NCBI RefSeq assembly: GCF_900110735.1
Contig: NZ_FOET01000008.1
Coordinates: 62,001 to 126,000, forward strand
DNA length: 64,000 nt
Reading direction: 5' to 3'
DNA from: Streptomyces radiopugnans
GTDB lineage: Bacteria > Actinomycetota > Actinomycetes > Streptomycetales > Streptomycetaceae
The notes beneath the pieces are model-generated. The model was not told the origin of the DNA and searched no databases. It saw nothing but the letters and a program-made list of their open reading frames with translations. Of this stretch, positions 7,825-17,565 are shown one piece after another (position 1 is the first letter of the stretch; the number at the start of each line of letters is the position of its first letter). The position numbers and the translations under genes were made by a program.

Positions 7825-9002
7825 CGGCCCGCCCCCCAACCACGCGACGGCAACAAACCGACCCCGGCGCGCTCGTACCGCTCCACCCGGCGGCGGTTGG
7901 CGCGGCGGAAGCGGCGGGCGACCAGCCGGGCGAGGTCGGCGGCGCCGACCATGCCGGCCTCCGGGCCGAGCTCGGCGCGCACGACACGGGCCTCGGGACG
8001 GTAGCCGCGGCCGGTGAGGTGGCGGCGGAAGGCGTCCCGGGCGGGGCCGATCAGCAGTTCGTCGGCGGCGCTGACCCCGCCGCCGACGACGAAGCAGGAG
8101 GGGTCCAGCGCGGCGGCCAGGTTGGCGATGCCGACGCCGAGCCACTCGCCGATCTCCTGGAGGAGCTCGGTGCACATCGCGTCGCCCTCGCGGGCCAGTT
8201 CGGTGATCAGCGGCCCGGTGATGTCGCGGACGTTGCCGCCGACGCGGTCGATGATCCCGTACGCGACCGGCGACTCGGCCGCCGCCAGCTCGCGGGCCTC
8301 GCGGACCAGGGCGTTGCCGGAGCTGTACTGCTCCCAGCAGCCGCGGTTGCCGCAGGGGCAGCGGTGGCCGCCGGGCACGACCTGCATGTGGCCGAACTCC
8401 CCGGCCACGCCGTACCTGCCCCGCTTGACCTGGCCGTCCTCGAGTATGGCGCCGCCGATGCCGGTGCCGAGGGTGATCATGACGAGGTGGTCCTCGCCGC
8501 GGCCGGCGCCGAAGCGCCACTCGCCCCAGGCGGCGGTGTTGGCGTCGTTGTCGACCATGACGGGCACGGCCAGGCGGGCGGTCAGCGCGTCGCGCAGCGG
8601 CTCGTCGCGCCAGGCCAGGTGGGGGGCGAACAGCACCCGGGAGCGGTCGGCGTCCACCCAGCCGGCCGCCCCGATGCCGACGGCGTGCACGTCGTGGCGG
8701 TCGGAGAGGTCCAGGACCAGCTCGGCGATGGTGTCCTCGACCACCTTCGGGCTCTTGGACTTGTCGGGGGTCTCCGCCCGGACCTTCTCCAGGATGCGGC
8801 CGTCGGCGTCGACGACGCCCGCCATCACCTTGGTGCCGCCGATGTCGATGCCCACCGTGGGCACGCGCGGCGCGGAGACGTACGAACGCCGTTCGCGCAT
8901 GGCCACGGTCCTGAACACCGTCGCTCTGGCGGTCGCCCTGGCGGTCGTTCCGGCGGTCGTTCCGGCAGAGCCGCGGTGCACCCGGTCACGGTACGTACTC
9001 AT
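7821..9002 (-). CDS. ROK-family glucokinase
   Basis: A cytoplasmic ATP-dependent sugar kinase of the ROK family, about 393 residues. The core contains the ATP-binding DIGGTKVMAG motif, VDNDANTAAWGEWRFGAG with the catalytic Asp, ITLGTGIGGAI, GEFGHMQV, and the ROK zinc motif CPCGNRGCWEQY. It most likely phosphorylates the sugar imported by the ABC system encoded just upstream, since the ATPase gene ends 16 bases before. I used the ATG at 9002 (MSTYRDRVHRG) because it fits the tight operon and my recollection of relatives; an ATG at 8900 (MRERRSYV) has a better AGGA ribosome site and would remove a repeat-bearing N-terminal extension. The gene end overlaps the next start by TTGA. Confidence 0.88.
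   Translation of the reverse strand: MSTYRDRVHRGSAGTTAGTTARATARATVFRTVAMRERRSYVSAPRVPTVGIDIGGTKVMAGVVDADGRILEKVRAETPDKSKSPKVVEDTIAELVLDLSDRHDVHAVGIGAAGWVDADRSRVLFAPHLAWRDEPLRDALTARLAVPVMVDNDANTAAWGEWRFGAGRGEDHLVMITLGTGIGGAILEDGQVKRGRYGVAGEFGHMQVVPGGHRCPCGNRGCWEQYSSGNALVREARELAAAESPVAYGIIDRVGGNVRDITGPLITELAREGDAMCTELLQEIGEWLGVGIANLAAALDPSCFVVGGGVSAADELLIGPARDAFRRHLTGRGYRPEARVVRAELGPEAGMVGAADLARLVARRFRRANRRRVERYERAGVGLLPSRGWGAGR
8926..8961. repeat. three 12-bp tandem repeats in kinase N-terminal extension
   Basis: Three adjacent 12-mers of form (C/T)(T/C)GGCGGTCG(C/T)(C/T) run from 8926 to 8961. On the minus strand they encode four-residue units in the GTTAGTTARATARAT stretch near the kinase N-terminus. 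Twelve bases preserves frame. Confidence 0.75.
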
Positions 9003-9018
9003 CACCGTCGATTGTGCC

Positions 9019-9855
9019 CTACGAAGCCCGGCGGCCCGGCTCCGAGGGACGGGTGCGCGCCAGTTCGTGGCCGAGCTCGTCCAGCTCGCTGCCGCCCGCC
9101 ATCTGGCGGGTCAGCTCGTCCAGGCCGATCTCCTCGCGGGCGTGGCTGCCTGCCATGGAGCCGCGCTTGAGCAGTACGAACCGGTCGCCGACCAGATGGG
9201 CGTGGTGGGGGTTGTGGGTGACCAGCACGACGCCCAGCCCCTCGTCGCGGGCGGCGGCGACGTAGCGCAGGACCACCCCGGCCTGTTTGACGCCCAGGGC
9301 CGCGGTCGGCTCGTCCAGGACGACCACCCGGGCGCCGAAGTGGACGGCGCGGGCGATGGCGACCGACTGCCGCTCGCCGCCGGAGAGGGTGCCGATGGGC
9401 TGGTCCACGTCGCGCAGGTCGATGCCCATGCGCAGCAGGGCCTCACGGGTGGTGCGGCGCATGGCGGCGGCGTCCAGGCGGCGCAGGGGGCCGCGTCCGG
9501 TGACGGGCTCGGAGCCGAGGAAGAAGTTGCGCCACACCGGCATCAGCGGGACGACCGCCAGGTCCTGGTAGACGGTGGCGATGCCGCGGTCGAGGGCTTC
9601 GCGGGGCGAGGTGAGGCGGACCTCCTCGCCGTCGATGCGGAAGGCGCCGGCGTCGTGCCGGTGCAGCCCGGAGATGATCTTGATGAGGGTAGACTTGCCG
9701 GCCCCGTTGTCGCCGAGCACGCAGGTGATCTCACCGGGGCGGACCGCCAGCGACACGCCCTCCAGCGCGGTCACGTTGCCGTAGCGCTTGCCGACGCCCT
9801 CCAGCTCCACCAGTGCCGCGGGGGAGCCGGCCGGCGCCGTGGGTGACTCGTTCAC
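9019..9855 (-). CDS. sugar ABC transporter ATP-binding protein
   Basis: A 278-residue single-domain ABC ATPase. It shows Walker [10 protein letters not shown] near residue 45, Q-loop in YQDLAVVP, signature LSGGERQS and Walker [13 protein letters not shown], with the switch His in [10 protein letters not shown]. The insertion [13 protein letters not shown] is typical of ATPases of ribose/xylose-type (CUT2) sugar importers, though these often carry two ATPase domains and this one has one. Start GTG at 9855 overlaps the permease stop by GTGA. It would power import through the neighbouring permease. Confidence 0.92.
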   Translation of the reverse strand: MNESPTAPAGSPAALVELEGVGKRYGNVTALEGVSLAVRPGEITCVLGDNGAGKSTLIKIISGLHRHDAGAFRIDGEEVRLTSPREALDRGIATVYQDLAVVPLMPVWRNFFLGSEPVTGRGPLRRLDAAAMRRTTREALLRMGIDLRDVDQPIGTLSGGERQSVAIARAVHFGARVVVLDEPTAALGVKQAGVVLRYVAAARDEGLGVVLVTHNPHHAHLVGDRFVLLKRGSMAGSHAREEIGLDELTRQMAGGSELDELGHELARTRPSEPGRRAS

Positions 9856-10892
9856 GAGGATGCCTCCGCCCGCCTTCGGATCCATGCGTTGAGCAGTGTG
9901 GCGAGCAGCAGCATCGCCCCGAGGAAGAACTTGAACCAGTTGGGGTCCCACTGCGCGTAGACGATGCCCTTGCTGGTCATGCCGAAGATCAGGGCGCCGA
10001 CGGCGGCGCCGGCCGCCGAGCCGTAGCCGCCGGTGAGCAGGCAGCCGCCGATGACGGCCGCGGCGATGTAGATCAGCTCGTTGCCCACACCCTCGCTGGA
10101 CTGCACCACGTCGTAGCTGAACAGCAGGTGCTGGCCGGAGATCCAGGCGGCCAGGGCCACGCCCGCGTACAGGCCGATCCTGGTGCGGTCGACGGGGACA
10201 CCGACCGCGCGGGCGGCCTCCGCGTTGCCGCCGACGGCGAAGACCCAGTTGCCCGCCCTGGTCCGCAGCAGGATCCAGGTGGCCGCGGCGACCAGCGCGA
10301 GCCACCAGACGATGGTGATCCTCAGTTGGAAGCCGCCGACGGTCAGTTCGGAGGCGAAGACCGCGCGGGCGGAGGCGAAGCCCTCCATGTCGCCGATCGC
10401 CTTGGTGGAGACCGTGCCGCCGATCAGCTTGGTGAGGCCGAGGTTGAGGCCGGTGAGCATCAGGAAGGTGCCCAGGGTGATGATGAAGCTCGGCAGGCGG
10501 GTGCGGGTGAGCGTCCAGCCGTTGAAGAAGCCGATCGCGAGGGTGACCAGCAGGGACACCGCGACGCCGACCCACACGTTCGCCGTCATCTGGTAGCTGA
10601 ACATCGACGACACCAGCGCCGAGCTGGTGACCATCACGCCCGCCGACAGGTCGAACTCCCCGCCGATCATCAGCAGGGCCACCGGCACCGCCATGATGCC
10701 GATGGTGGAGGAGGCGTACAGGACGGTGCCCAGGCCGGCGGGGCGCAGGAAGTCGTCGGCGGCGACGGCGAAGAAGACCAGGACGGCCACGGCCCCGACC
10801 ACCGCGCCCAGCTCGGGGCGGGCCAGCAGGCGCCGTACCACCGGTCCGCGTGCGGCGGCGTCCTCCGCCAGGGCCGCGGGGGTGGCGGTCAC
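9852..10892 (-). CDS. sugar ABC transporter permease (CUT2/RbsC type)
   Basis: A 346-residue hydrophobic protein with about ten predicted membrane spans. It carries CUT2 permease hallmarks: [13 protein letters not shown] near the first third, [22 protein letters not shown], the [19 protein letters not shown] cytoplasmic loop that contacts the ATPase, and a [23 protein letters not shown] segment. It starts at GTG 10892, overlapping the binding-protein stop by GTGA, and ends overlapping the ATPase start, so the three genes are translationally coupled. The substrate is a monosaccharide by family; which one is unknown. Confidence 0.93.
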   Translation of the reverse strand: MTATPAALAEDAAARGPVVRRLLARPELGAVVGAVAVLVFFAVAADDFLRPAGLGTVLYASSTIGIMAVPVALLMIGGEFDLSAGVMVTSSALVSSMFSYQMTANVWVGVAVSLLVTLAIGFFNGWTLTRTRLPSFIITLGTFLMLTGLNLGLTKLIGGTVSTKAIGDMEGFASARAVFASELTVGGFQLRITIVWWLALVAAATWILLRTRAGNWVFAVGGNAEAARAVGVPVDRTRIGLYAGVALAAWISGQHLLFSYDVVQSSEGVGNELIYIAAAVIGGCLLTGGYGSAAGAAVGALIFGMTSKGIVYAQWDPNWFKFFLGAMLLLATLLNAWIRRRAEASS

Positions 10893-11929
10893 CGGGTGCC
10901 CCGCTCGGTGTACTTCTCCAGGTCGGCGGCGTCGTCCCGGGTCACCAGCTGCGGGCCGGTGAGGACCGGCCGTCCGCCGCCGAGCATGTTGCCGTTGTAG
11001 CGGTGCAGCCACAGCAGGTCGACGGCCTCGTAGCCCTGGAGGTAGGGCTGCTGGTCGACGGCGAAGCCGATCGTGCCGTCCCACAGGCCTTCCGCGACCC
11101 GGGCGTTGAGGTCGAAGGTGTTGACCTCCGCGTCGCTGCCCGCCTGCTTCACGGCCTTGGCGGCGGTGGCGGCGAAGGGGGCGCCGAGGGTGACGACGGT
11201 GTCCACGTCCCGGTCGGACTGGAGCTCGGCCTCGACGGAGGACTCCACGGAGGGCATGTTGGTGCCGTCCACGTAGAGGTTCTCCACCTTGCCGTCGAAG
11301 GCCTTGCGCACTCCGGCGCAGCGCTCCTCGTGGCCGACGTTGCCCTGCTCGTGGACGACGCACAGGGCCTTGGCGTGGCCGCGCTCGTTCAGCTCACGGC
11401 CGACCGCCTCCCCGGCGACGGACTCGTCCTGGCCGATGTGGGCGAGGGCGCCGAGGCCGGCGGACTCGTCCTGGCCGGAGTTGATCGTGACCACCGGTAT
11501 CCCGGCCTTCACCGCCTTGCGCACCACCGCCTCCATCGCCTCGGGCTTGGCGAGGGTGACGATCAGCCCGTCCACCTTCTGGTCGATGGCGGTCTGGACG
11601 AGCTGGGCCTGGCGGCCGGCCTCCTTGTCGTGGGAGTAGAGGAACTCCACGTTGTCCTTGACGGCCGCCTGCTCGGCGCCGCTGCGGACGATGTCCCAGT
11701 AGGTGTCGCCGTCTCCCGAGTGGGTGACCATCGCGAACGTCCAGCGCGGGGTGTCCACCGCCGCGCGGCCCCCGGCGCGCTCGCGCTCCTCCTCGGCCCG
11801 CTTCCCGCCGGTGCTGCTGCATCCGGCCAGGGCGAGCGCGAGGACCGCCGCCAGCACCGCGCCCTTCGTCCGTATGCCGGCCCGTATGCCGGTCCGTACG
11901 CCCCTGCGTACCCCTCCTGCCGTGGTCAC
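10889..11929 (-). CDS. sugar ABC transporter substrate-binding lipoprotein
   Basis: A 346-residue extracytoplasmic lipoprotein of the ribose/galactose-binding type (Peripla_BP_4). The N-terminus is an Arg-rich start, a hydrophobic segment and lipobox LALAGC, followed by a charged tether and the ligand domain ([56 protein letters not shown]). This is the first gene of a coupled operon with permease, ATPase, ROK kinase and a membrane protein. GTG 11929 was chosen because it gives a normal lipoprotein signal peptide; the frame is open upstream. Four 12-bp tandem repeats fall in the signal-peptide n-region. Confidence 0.92.
   Translation of the reverse strand: MTTAGGVRRGVRTGIRAGIRTKGAVLAAVLALALAGCSSTGGKRAEEERERAGGRAAVDTPRWTFAMVTHSGDGDTYWDIVRSGAEQAAVKDNVEFLYSHDKEAGRQAQLVQTAIDQKVDGLIVTLAKPEAMEAVVRKAVKAGIPVVTINSGQDESAGLGALAHIGQDESVAGEAVGRELNERGHAKALCVVHEQGNVGHEERCAGVRKAFDGKVENLYVDGTNMPSVESSVEAELQSDRDVDTVVTLGAPFAATAAKAVKQAGSDAEVNTFDLNARVAEGLWDGTIGFAVDQQPYLQGYEAVDLLWLHRYNGNMLGGGRPVLTGPQLVTRDDAADLEKYTERGTR
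11870..11917. repeat. 12-bp tandem repeats in lipoprotein signal peptide
   Basis: CCGTATGCCGGC, CCGTATGCCGGT, CCGTACGCCCCT and a degenerate fourth unit run head to tail. They encode the repeated (V)[10 protein letters not shown]-type segment before the hydrophobic core of the signal peptide and preserve frame. Confidence 0.75.
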
Positions 11930-12107
11930 GCGGTTTCCGCCCTCTCGCTGCGTGGGTGCCGGCCTGGCGGCCGGTTCCGTGCCGTGCGGGGCGCGGGCGG
12001 TGCCCGGCCCCGGCCGCACAAGTATCCGTCACCGCAGCTCGCGGGGGGAGCGGGGGTGCCGGGGAGGACCCGTGGAGGTGTCCGCGGAGGGCGGGACGGA
12101 GGCCGGC

Positions 12108-12134
12108 GGGGGGCGGGAGGGGGCAAGGGAGGGG
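12108..12134 (+). other. G-quadruplex-prone tract upstream of the sugar ABC operon
   Basis: Five runs of three or more G (6, 3, 5, 3 and 4 long) are separated by loops of 1, 1, 3 and 1 bases. It lies in the 246-base gap between the P450 stop and the lipoprotein start, within a wider G-rich plus-strand stretch (about 12040-12150). For the sugar operon, transcribed leftward, the G-rich strand is the template strand. Confidence 0.6.
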
Positions 12135-12175
12135 CGGACCGGCGGGAGCGTCGGGCGGTGTCCCGGAACGGTGCC

Positions 12176-13378
12176 TCAGAAGCGCACCGGCAGGCGGTGC
12201 GGGCCGCGGATGAGCATGCCCTGCCGCCAGGAGACGGCCGCGGGGTGGATGTCGAGGGCCAGGTCCGGGCAGTGCTCCAGCAGCGCGCGGACGGCGACGC
12301 GGCCCTCCAGCCGGGCCAGCGGGGCGCCCAGGCAGTGGTGGATGCCGTGCCCGAAGGCGAGGTGGCCCCGGGACCCGCGGCGGATGTCGAAGCGGCCGGG
12401 CTCCTCGAAGCGCCCCGGGTCGCGGTTGGCGTCGGCGAGGGCCGCCAGCACCAGCTCCCCGCCGCCGGGGATCACCGTCCCGCCGATCTCGACGGGCTCG
12501 GTGGTGAAGCGGTAGGTGGGCGTCTCGACCGGGCCGTCGTAGCGCAGCATCTCCTCGACCGCGCCCTCGGTCAGGGAGGGGTCCGAGCGCAGCAGCGCGA
12601 GCTGGTCGGGGTGGGTGAGCAGGGCGAAGGTGCCGTTCGCGATCAGGTTGACGGTGGTCTCGTGGCCCGCGATGAGCAGCAGCCAGGCCATGCCGAGCAG
12701 CTCCTCGGCGGACAGCCGGTCGCCGTCCTCGTCGGCGGTGTGCAGCAGGGCGCTCAGCAGGTCCTCGCCCGGCTGCCGCCGCTTCTCCTCCAACAGCCCG
12801 GTGAGGTAGGCGGTGACGGCCTCGTTCGCGGCCCGCTTCTCCTCGAAGCCCGCGTCCCCGACGACGGTGGCCGACCAGGCGCGGAACGCCTCCCGGTCCA
12901 GGAACGGCACGCCCAGCAGCTCGCAGATGACCGTGATGGGCAGTGGGAAGGCGTAGGCGTCCACCAGGTCGGCCCGCCGGTCGGGCTCCTTCAGCATCGC
13001 CTCCAGCAGCCCGTCGGCAATCTCCCGCACCCTCGGCTCCAGGGACGCCACGCGCCGCGCGGTGAACTCGCGGGCGACGAGCCTGCGCAGCCTGGTGTGG
13101 TCCGGCGGGTCGGTGCTGAGCATGCTGACCCCGGCCGCCGGAGGGCCCACCGGCAGGGCGGGCGAGGCGTTGCTCCAGTGCTTGGACAGGCGCGGGTCGG
13201 CGAGGACGGCCCGCGCCTCCTCGTATCCGACGACCAGCCACGCCTCGGCACCCTCGGGCATCCGCACCCGGTGCACCGGGCCGCGGGCCCGCAGCCCGGC
13301 GTAGACGGGGTAGGGGTCGCGGACGAAGTCCTCGCCCAGGGCCACCAGGTCGACCGGCGCCCGCTCGTCCGTGCTCAT
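12176..13378 (-). CDS. cytochrome P450 (CYP107-like)
   Basis: A 400-residue soluble bacterial class I P450. Landmarks are the I-helix oxygen-binding motif AGHETT near residue 240, the ExxR-type EEMLRYDGP, the P-rich PTYRFTTEP strand, and the heme-ligand loop FGHGIHHCLGAPLAR with Cys349. Length and motifs match the CYP107 family that is abundant in Streptomyces; the closest subfamily by eye resembles CYP107U/P-type proteins. It needs a ferredoxin and reductase, neither of which is adjacent, and no biosynthetic genes surround it, so the substrate is unknown. ATG start gives MSTDERAPVDLVALGEDFV, a normal N-terminus. Confidence 0.92.
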   Translation of the reverse strand: MSTDERAPVDLVALGEDFVRDPYPVYAGLRARGPVHRVRMPEGAEAWLVVGYEEARAVLADPRLSKHWSNASPALPVGPPAAGVSMLSTDPPDHTRLRRLVAREFTARRVASLEPRVREIADGLLEAMLKEPDRRADLVDAYAFPLPITVICELLGVPFLDREAFRAWSATVVGDAGFEEKRAANEAVTAYLTGLLEEKRRQPGEDLLSALLHTADEDGDRLSAEELLGMAWLLLIAGHETTVNLIANGTFALLTHPDQLALLRSDPSLTEGAVEEMLRYDGPVETPTYRFTTEPVEIGGTVIPGGGELVLAALADANRDPGRFEEPGRFDIRRGSRGHLAFGHGIHHCLGAPLARLEGRVAVRALLEHCPDLALDIHPAAVSWRQGMLIRGPHRLPVRF

Positions 13379-13496
13379 CCGCGCCTCCCCCTGTGTGGCC
13401 CTCCGCCGCCGATGATGCCAGCGGGAGGTCCCGCGGCGGCATCGTTATCCGGCCAGGCGTACCGGCAACCGCAGGTGGGCCGAAACGGGCCGCCCT

Positions 13497-13811
13497 TCAG
13501 GACGTCGGCCCGCCGAACAGCTCGACGGCCTTGCGCACCTCCGCCAGCGCCTCGGCCAGCGCGCTCACCGAGCCGATCGCCCCCGCGATCAGCAGCAGCG
13601 AGTGGCGCAGCCGGACGACCTCGGGAGCGCCCGCGCGGAGCGCGGCCTCCACGGCGGCCAGTTCGTCCTCGGCTATCTGCCGGTCCGCCAACTGTGCGCG
13701 GTAACCGGCGAGTTCACGGTGCAGCCGGGCCACGGCCCGGTGCAGTGCGATGACCCGCGGGTCGTCCTGTCCGTGGACGACCGCCCGGCGCCCTACCGCT
13801 TCCTTCCGCAA
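13497..13811 (-). CDS. DUF5955-type small protein
   Basis: A roughly 104-residue helical protein. It has the motif RQIAEDELAAVEAAL in the middle and a hydrophobic C-terminal half, RHSLLLIAGAIGSVSALAEAL. This pattern matches what I remember of the Streptomyces DUF5955 family; function is unknown. TTG at 13811 follows a strong GGGGGGAG ribosome site by about five bases and gives a family-like MRKEAVGRRAVVHG start; a GTG five codons upstream (13826) is the alternative. It is divergent from aceB. Confidence 0.68.
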   Translation of the reverse strand: MRKEAVGRRAVVHGQDDPRVIALHRAVARLHRELAGYRAQLADRQIAEDELAAVEAALRAGAPEVVRLRHSLLLIAGAIGSVSALAEALAEVRKAVELFGGPTS

Positions 13812-14214
13812 CGCAGCTCCCCCCACACGGATGCTGTGTTCCTCGTCGTCTGTCGTCGTGCTCCGTCGTGCTCCGTCTTCCCGTTCCCGGTTCTCCGCGG
13901 CGCTGTCGTTCCGTTCGGCCGCCGCTCCCCAGCCGTACGGGCTCCCGGCCCGGCCCCTCCCGGGGCCGTGCGGCCGGGGAGGGGTGCGCACAGTAAACGC
14001 CACTCTCCGCACATCGCGCTACACGGAGGGCGAGACCCGGGGCATGGTTCAGGCCACCGGGACCGGTCGGCCCGGCGGACGGACGGCGGGCGGCGGACGG
14101 TCCCGGGGCCCGGCGGACCGCAGGCCCCGACGATGGGCAGACTGGTCCGCGGCGGCGGAACGTGCCGGTGGCAGCGGCCCCTGCCCGCCGCCCCGACGAA
14201 GGAGTGACACGCCC

Positions 14215-15852
<1,638 letters not shown>

Positions 15853-15870
15853 GCGGTGCCGGGCGACGGG

Positions 15871-15924
15871 CCGCGGGCCGCGGGCTGCGGGCTGCGGGCT
15901 GCGGGCTGCGGGCTGCGGGCTGCC
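15871..15924. repeat. heptanucleotide tandem repeat (CYGCGGG)n
   Basis: Two CCGCGGG units and five CTGCGGG units run without gaps from 15871 to 15919, with a partial eighth unit. The array lies 19 bases after the aceB stop and before the zinc-ribbon gene. Seven bases would break any reading frame, consistent with a non-coding variable-number repeat. Confidence 0.85.
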
Positions 15925-16076
15925 GGGGGAATATGACCGGAAGTCACCCCTCCGCTCCGCCGCCGGGTGACACGGCCGCGCGAAACCCGTTCCCGGCGGC
16001 CGGCGCATCGGGGACGATGAGCGCGCGAAGCCCCCGTTCCCGTGGCCTTCGGCCCGATCCTCCGCCTGGAGCCGAG

Positions 16077-16817
16077 ATGGCAGAGACCGTGCCTGTGCGG
16101 TGCCCCCAGTGCCGCCGTGAGCACCTCTACACCGTGCCTTCCTACCCGTGCCGCTGCGGCGCCCCGGTGGCACCCGAGCTGCTGCGCGGCGGGATTCCCG
16201 TACGGGTGCGGCACCGCGTGTGGGCCGACTCCTGGCTGACGCTGCGCTGCGCGGCCTGCGGACGGCACGACGAGTGGCCGCGGCCGGAGCTGGGCTGCCC
16301 GTGCGGCGCGCTGCTGCGGCCTCCCCTCGCCCAGCCCTCCGACCAGTCCTCCGGGGCCGCCTGCCCGTCCTCCGTGCCGGCGGGCGGGCAGGCGGCGGAC
16401 GCGCCCCGGCCGGCCGCGGTCCGCGAGCGGCCCGACTTCCAGCCGGTCGCCATCCGCACCGCCCGGGACGCGGTGACGGCCGCCGCGCTCTATCTGGACT
16501 GGCTGGGCTTCGAGCGGGTGCGTCCCGTGATCGGGGCCCATCCGGCCTCGGGCGTCGATCTGCGCGGGCCCGACGTCCTGGCCGGGGTCGATCCCACCAC
16601 CTCGCCGACCGGGCCGGAGGCCGTCGAGACGCTGTGGCTGCACGGTCTCAACGAGTCGGCGGTGGCCGTCTGCTTCTCCCTGGCGGGTTACACCCGCGAG
16701 GCGCTCGGCCGCGCGGAAAGCCTGGGCCTCCCGCTCTTCACGCTGGATCTGGCGGGCACCCCGCAGCCGGTCAACGAGGCGGCGCACGCGCTGCTCGGCG
16801 CCGGCGGCCCGCGCTGA
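16077..16817 (+). CDS. zinc-ribbon protein with degenerate Mrr/restriction-endonuclease-like C-terminal domain
   Basis: A 246-residue cytoplasmic protein I cannot assign to a named gene. Residues 1-90 contain several Cys pairs (CPQC, CRC, CAAC, CPCG), consistent with two zinc ribbons. A Pro/Ala/Ser linker follows. Residues 120-246 read like a PD-(D/E)XK fold: ALYLDWLGFERVRPV, GVDLRGPDVLAGVDP, then a hydrophobic strand with CFSLAGYTREALGRAESLGLPLFTLDL, which is the Mrr-domain layout. The usual catalytic QxK/ExK is replaced by AGVDP, so nuclease activity is doubtful. ATG 16077 has GGAG ten bases before it. Function unknown; DNA or RNA binding is a guess. Confidence 0.75.
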   Translation: MAETVPVRCPQCRREHLYTVPSYPCRCGAPVAPELLRGGIPVRVRHRVWADSWLTLRCAACGRHDEWPRPELGCPCGALLRPPLAQPSDQSSGAACPSSVPAGGQAADAPRPAAVRERPDFQPVAIRTARDAVTAAALYLDWLGFERVRPVIGAHPASGVDLRGPDVLAGVDPTTSPTGPEAVETLWLHGLNESAVAVCFSLAGYTREALGRAESLGLPLFTLDLAGTPQPVNEAAHALLGAGGPR

Positions 16818-16862
16818 CCCCGCGTTCCCCGACGGGGCCGCCCGCCGGGGGGCGCGGGGTCA
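16815..16862. terminator. convergent terminator hairpin spanning both stop codons
   Basis: TGACCCCGCG (16815-16824) is the exact reverse complement of 16853-16862, with further C-run/G-run pairing inside. The arms contain the stop codon of each converging gene. Confidence 0.7.
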
Positions 16863-17288
16863 GTCGCCGGTGAAGAGGCAGAACACGTGCCCGACCGGGT
16901 CGGTGTAGACCCGTACGTCGTCCTGGGGCTGGAAGCCGGCGAGGGTGGCACCGGCCGCGACGGCGTGCTCGTGGGCGGCTTCCAGGTCGTCGACCTCGAA
17001 GTCCAGGTGGAGCATCATCTGCTGGCGGTCGTTCCTGCCCGGCCAGGTGGGCGGCCGGTACTCCGGCTCGGTCTGGAAGGAGAGCTTGGTGCTGCCCGGG
17101 CCCTTCAGGCTCACCCAGTCGGATTCGTCCTCGACGGTCTCCCAGCCCAGGAGCCGCCGGTAGAAGGCGGCGAGGGCGCGGGGGTCGGGCGCGTCCAGGA
17201 CGACGCCGGACAGAGCCCTGGGGACGCCGTCCTTCCGGGCCGGCTCGTGCGGGCGCTGCGGTAACCGGCCGTGCTGGATCTCGCTCAT
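16860..17288 (-). CDS. VOC-family (glyoxalase/bleomycin-resistance-like) protein
   Basis: A 142-residue protein with two beta-alpha-beta-beta-beta VOC repeats: LSGVVLDAPDPRALAAFYRRLLGWE and LHLDFEVDDLEAAHEHAVAAGA, ending YTDPVGHVFCLFTGD. Putative metal ligands are His in MMLHLDF and Glu/Asp near the ends. It most resembles the common Streptomyces VOC proteins with no known substrate. Codon 9 is TTA (17262-17264), so translation may depend on the bldA tRNA. ATG 17288 starts MSEIQHGR. It is divergent from the NTF2-like gene across a 277-base region holding paired operator-like repeats. Confidence 0.85.
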   Translation of the reverse strand: MSEIQHGRLPQRPHEPARKDGVPRALSGVVLDAPDPRALAAFYRRLLGWETVEDESDWVSLKGPGSTKLSFQTEPEYRPPTWPGRNDRQQMMLHLDFEVDDLEAAHEHAVAAGATLAGFQPQDDVRVYTDPVGHVFCLFTGD

Positions 17289-17480
17289 GCCGCCTCCGTG
17301 GAGAAGTGGGCCTCGATCGGAGGGACGGATGCCCGCGCCGGCCGCTGCCCACTCGCGCCGGCCCGTGTGCCGTGCCCGGCGCGCGGAGGGTCCGCAGCCG
17401 GTGGGAGGTGGCGGCCGGCGGGGACGGGGCCCGCGGGGGTGCGTGAGATGCACGGGCGCACGGGGTGCACGGAGAATCTC

Positions 17481-17552
17481 CTAATCAAGTTTGACTAGCA
17501 AAACACCCGGGCATTACCCTCCTCACCCTCCTCTGCAACTAGTCAAGTTTGA
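17481..17552 (+). promoter_or_regulatory. promoter flanked by two copies of a TCAAGTTTGA operator
   Basis: CTAATCAAGTTTGACTAG (17481-17498) is an imperfect 18-bp palindrome (14 of 18 symmetric), and CTAGTCAAGTTTGA recurs at 17539-17552; the shared 10-mer TCAAGTTTGA is spaced 58 bases. Between them a promoter can be read: TTGACT at 17491-17496, an 18-base spacer and TACCCT at 17515-17520. The first repeat overlaps the -35 element and the second lies just past the expected start point. This looks like a MarR/PadR/TetR-class operator pair; the regulator is not identified. Confidence 0.6.
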
Positions 17553-17565
17553 TGAATGGAGAGCC

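Noticed and set aside
9019-13378. Sugar ABC operon plus P450 considered as part of a natural-product cluster
   Set aside because: No polyketide, peptide, terpene or other core enzyme lies anywhere in the window; the neighbours are primary metabolism.
15871-15924. Repeat array considered as CRISPR
   Set aside because: Units are seven bases with no spacers, and no cas genes are present.
17491-17565. N-terminal extension of the NTF2-like protein from TTG 17491
   Set aside because: That start would lie inside the predicted -35 element and operator; TTG 17566 has a GGAGA ribosome site.
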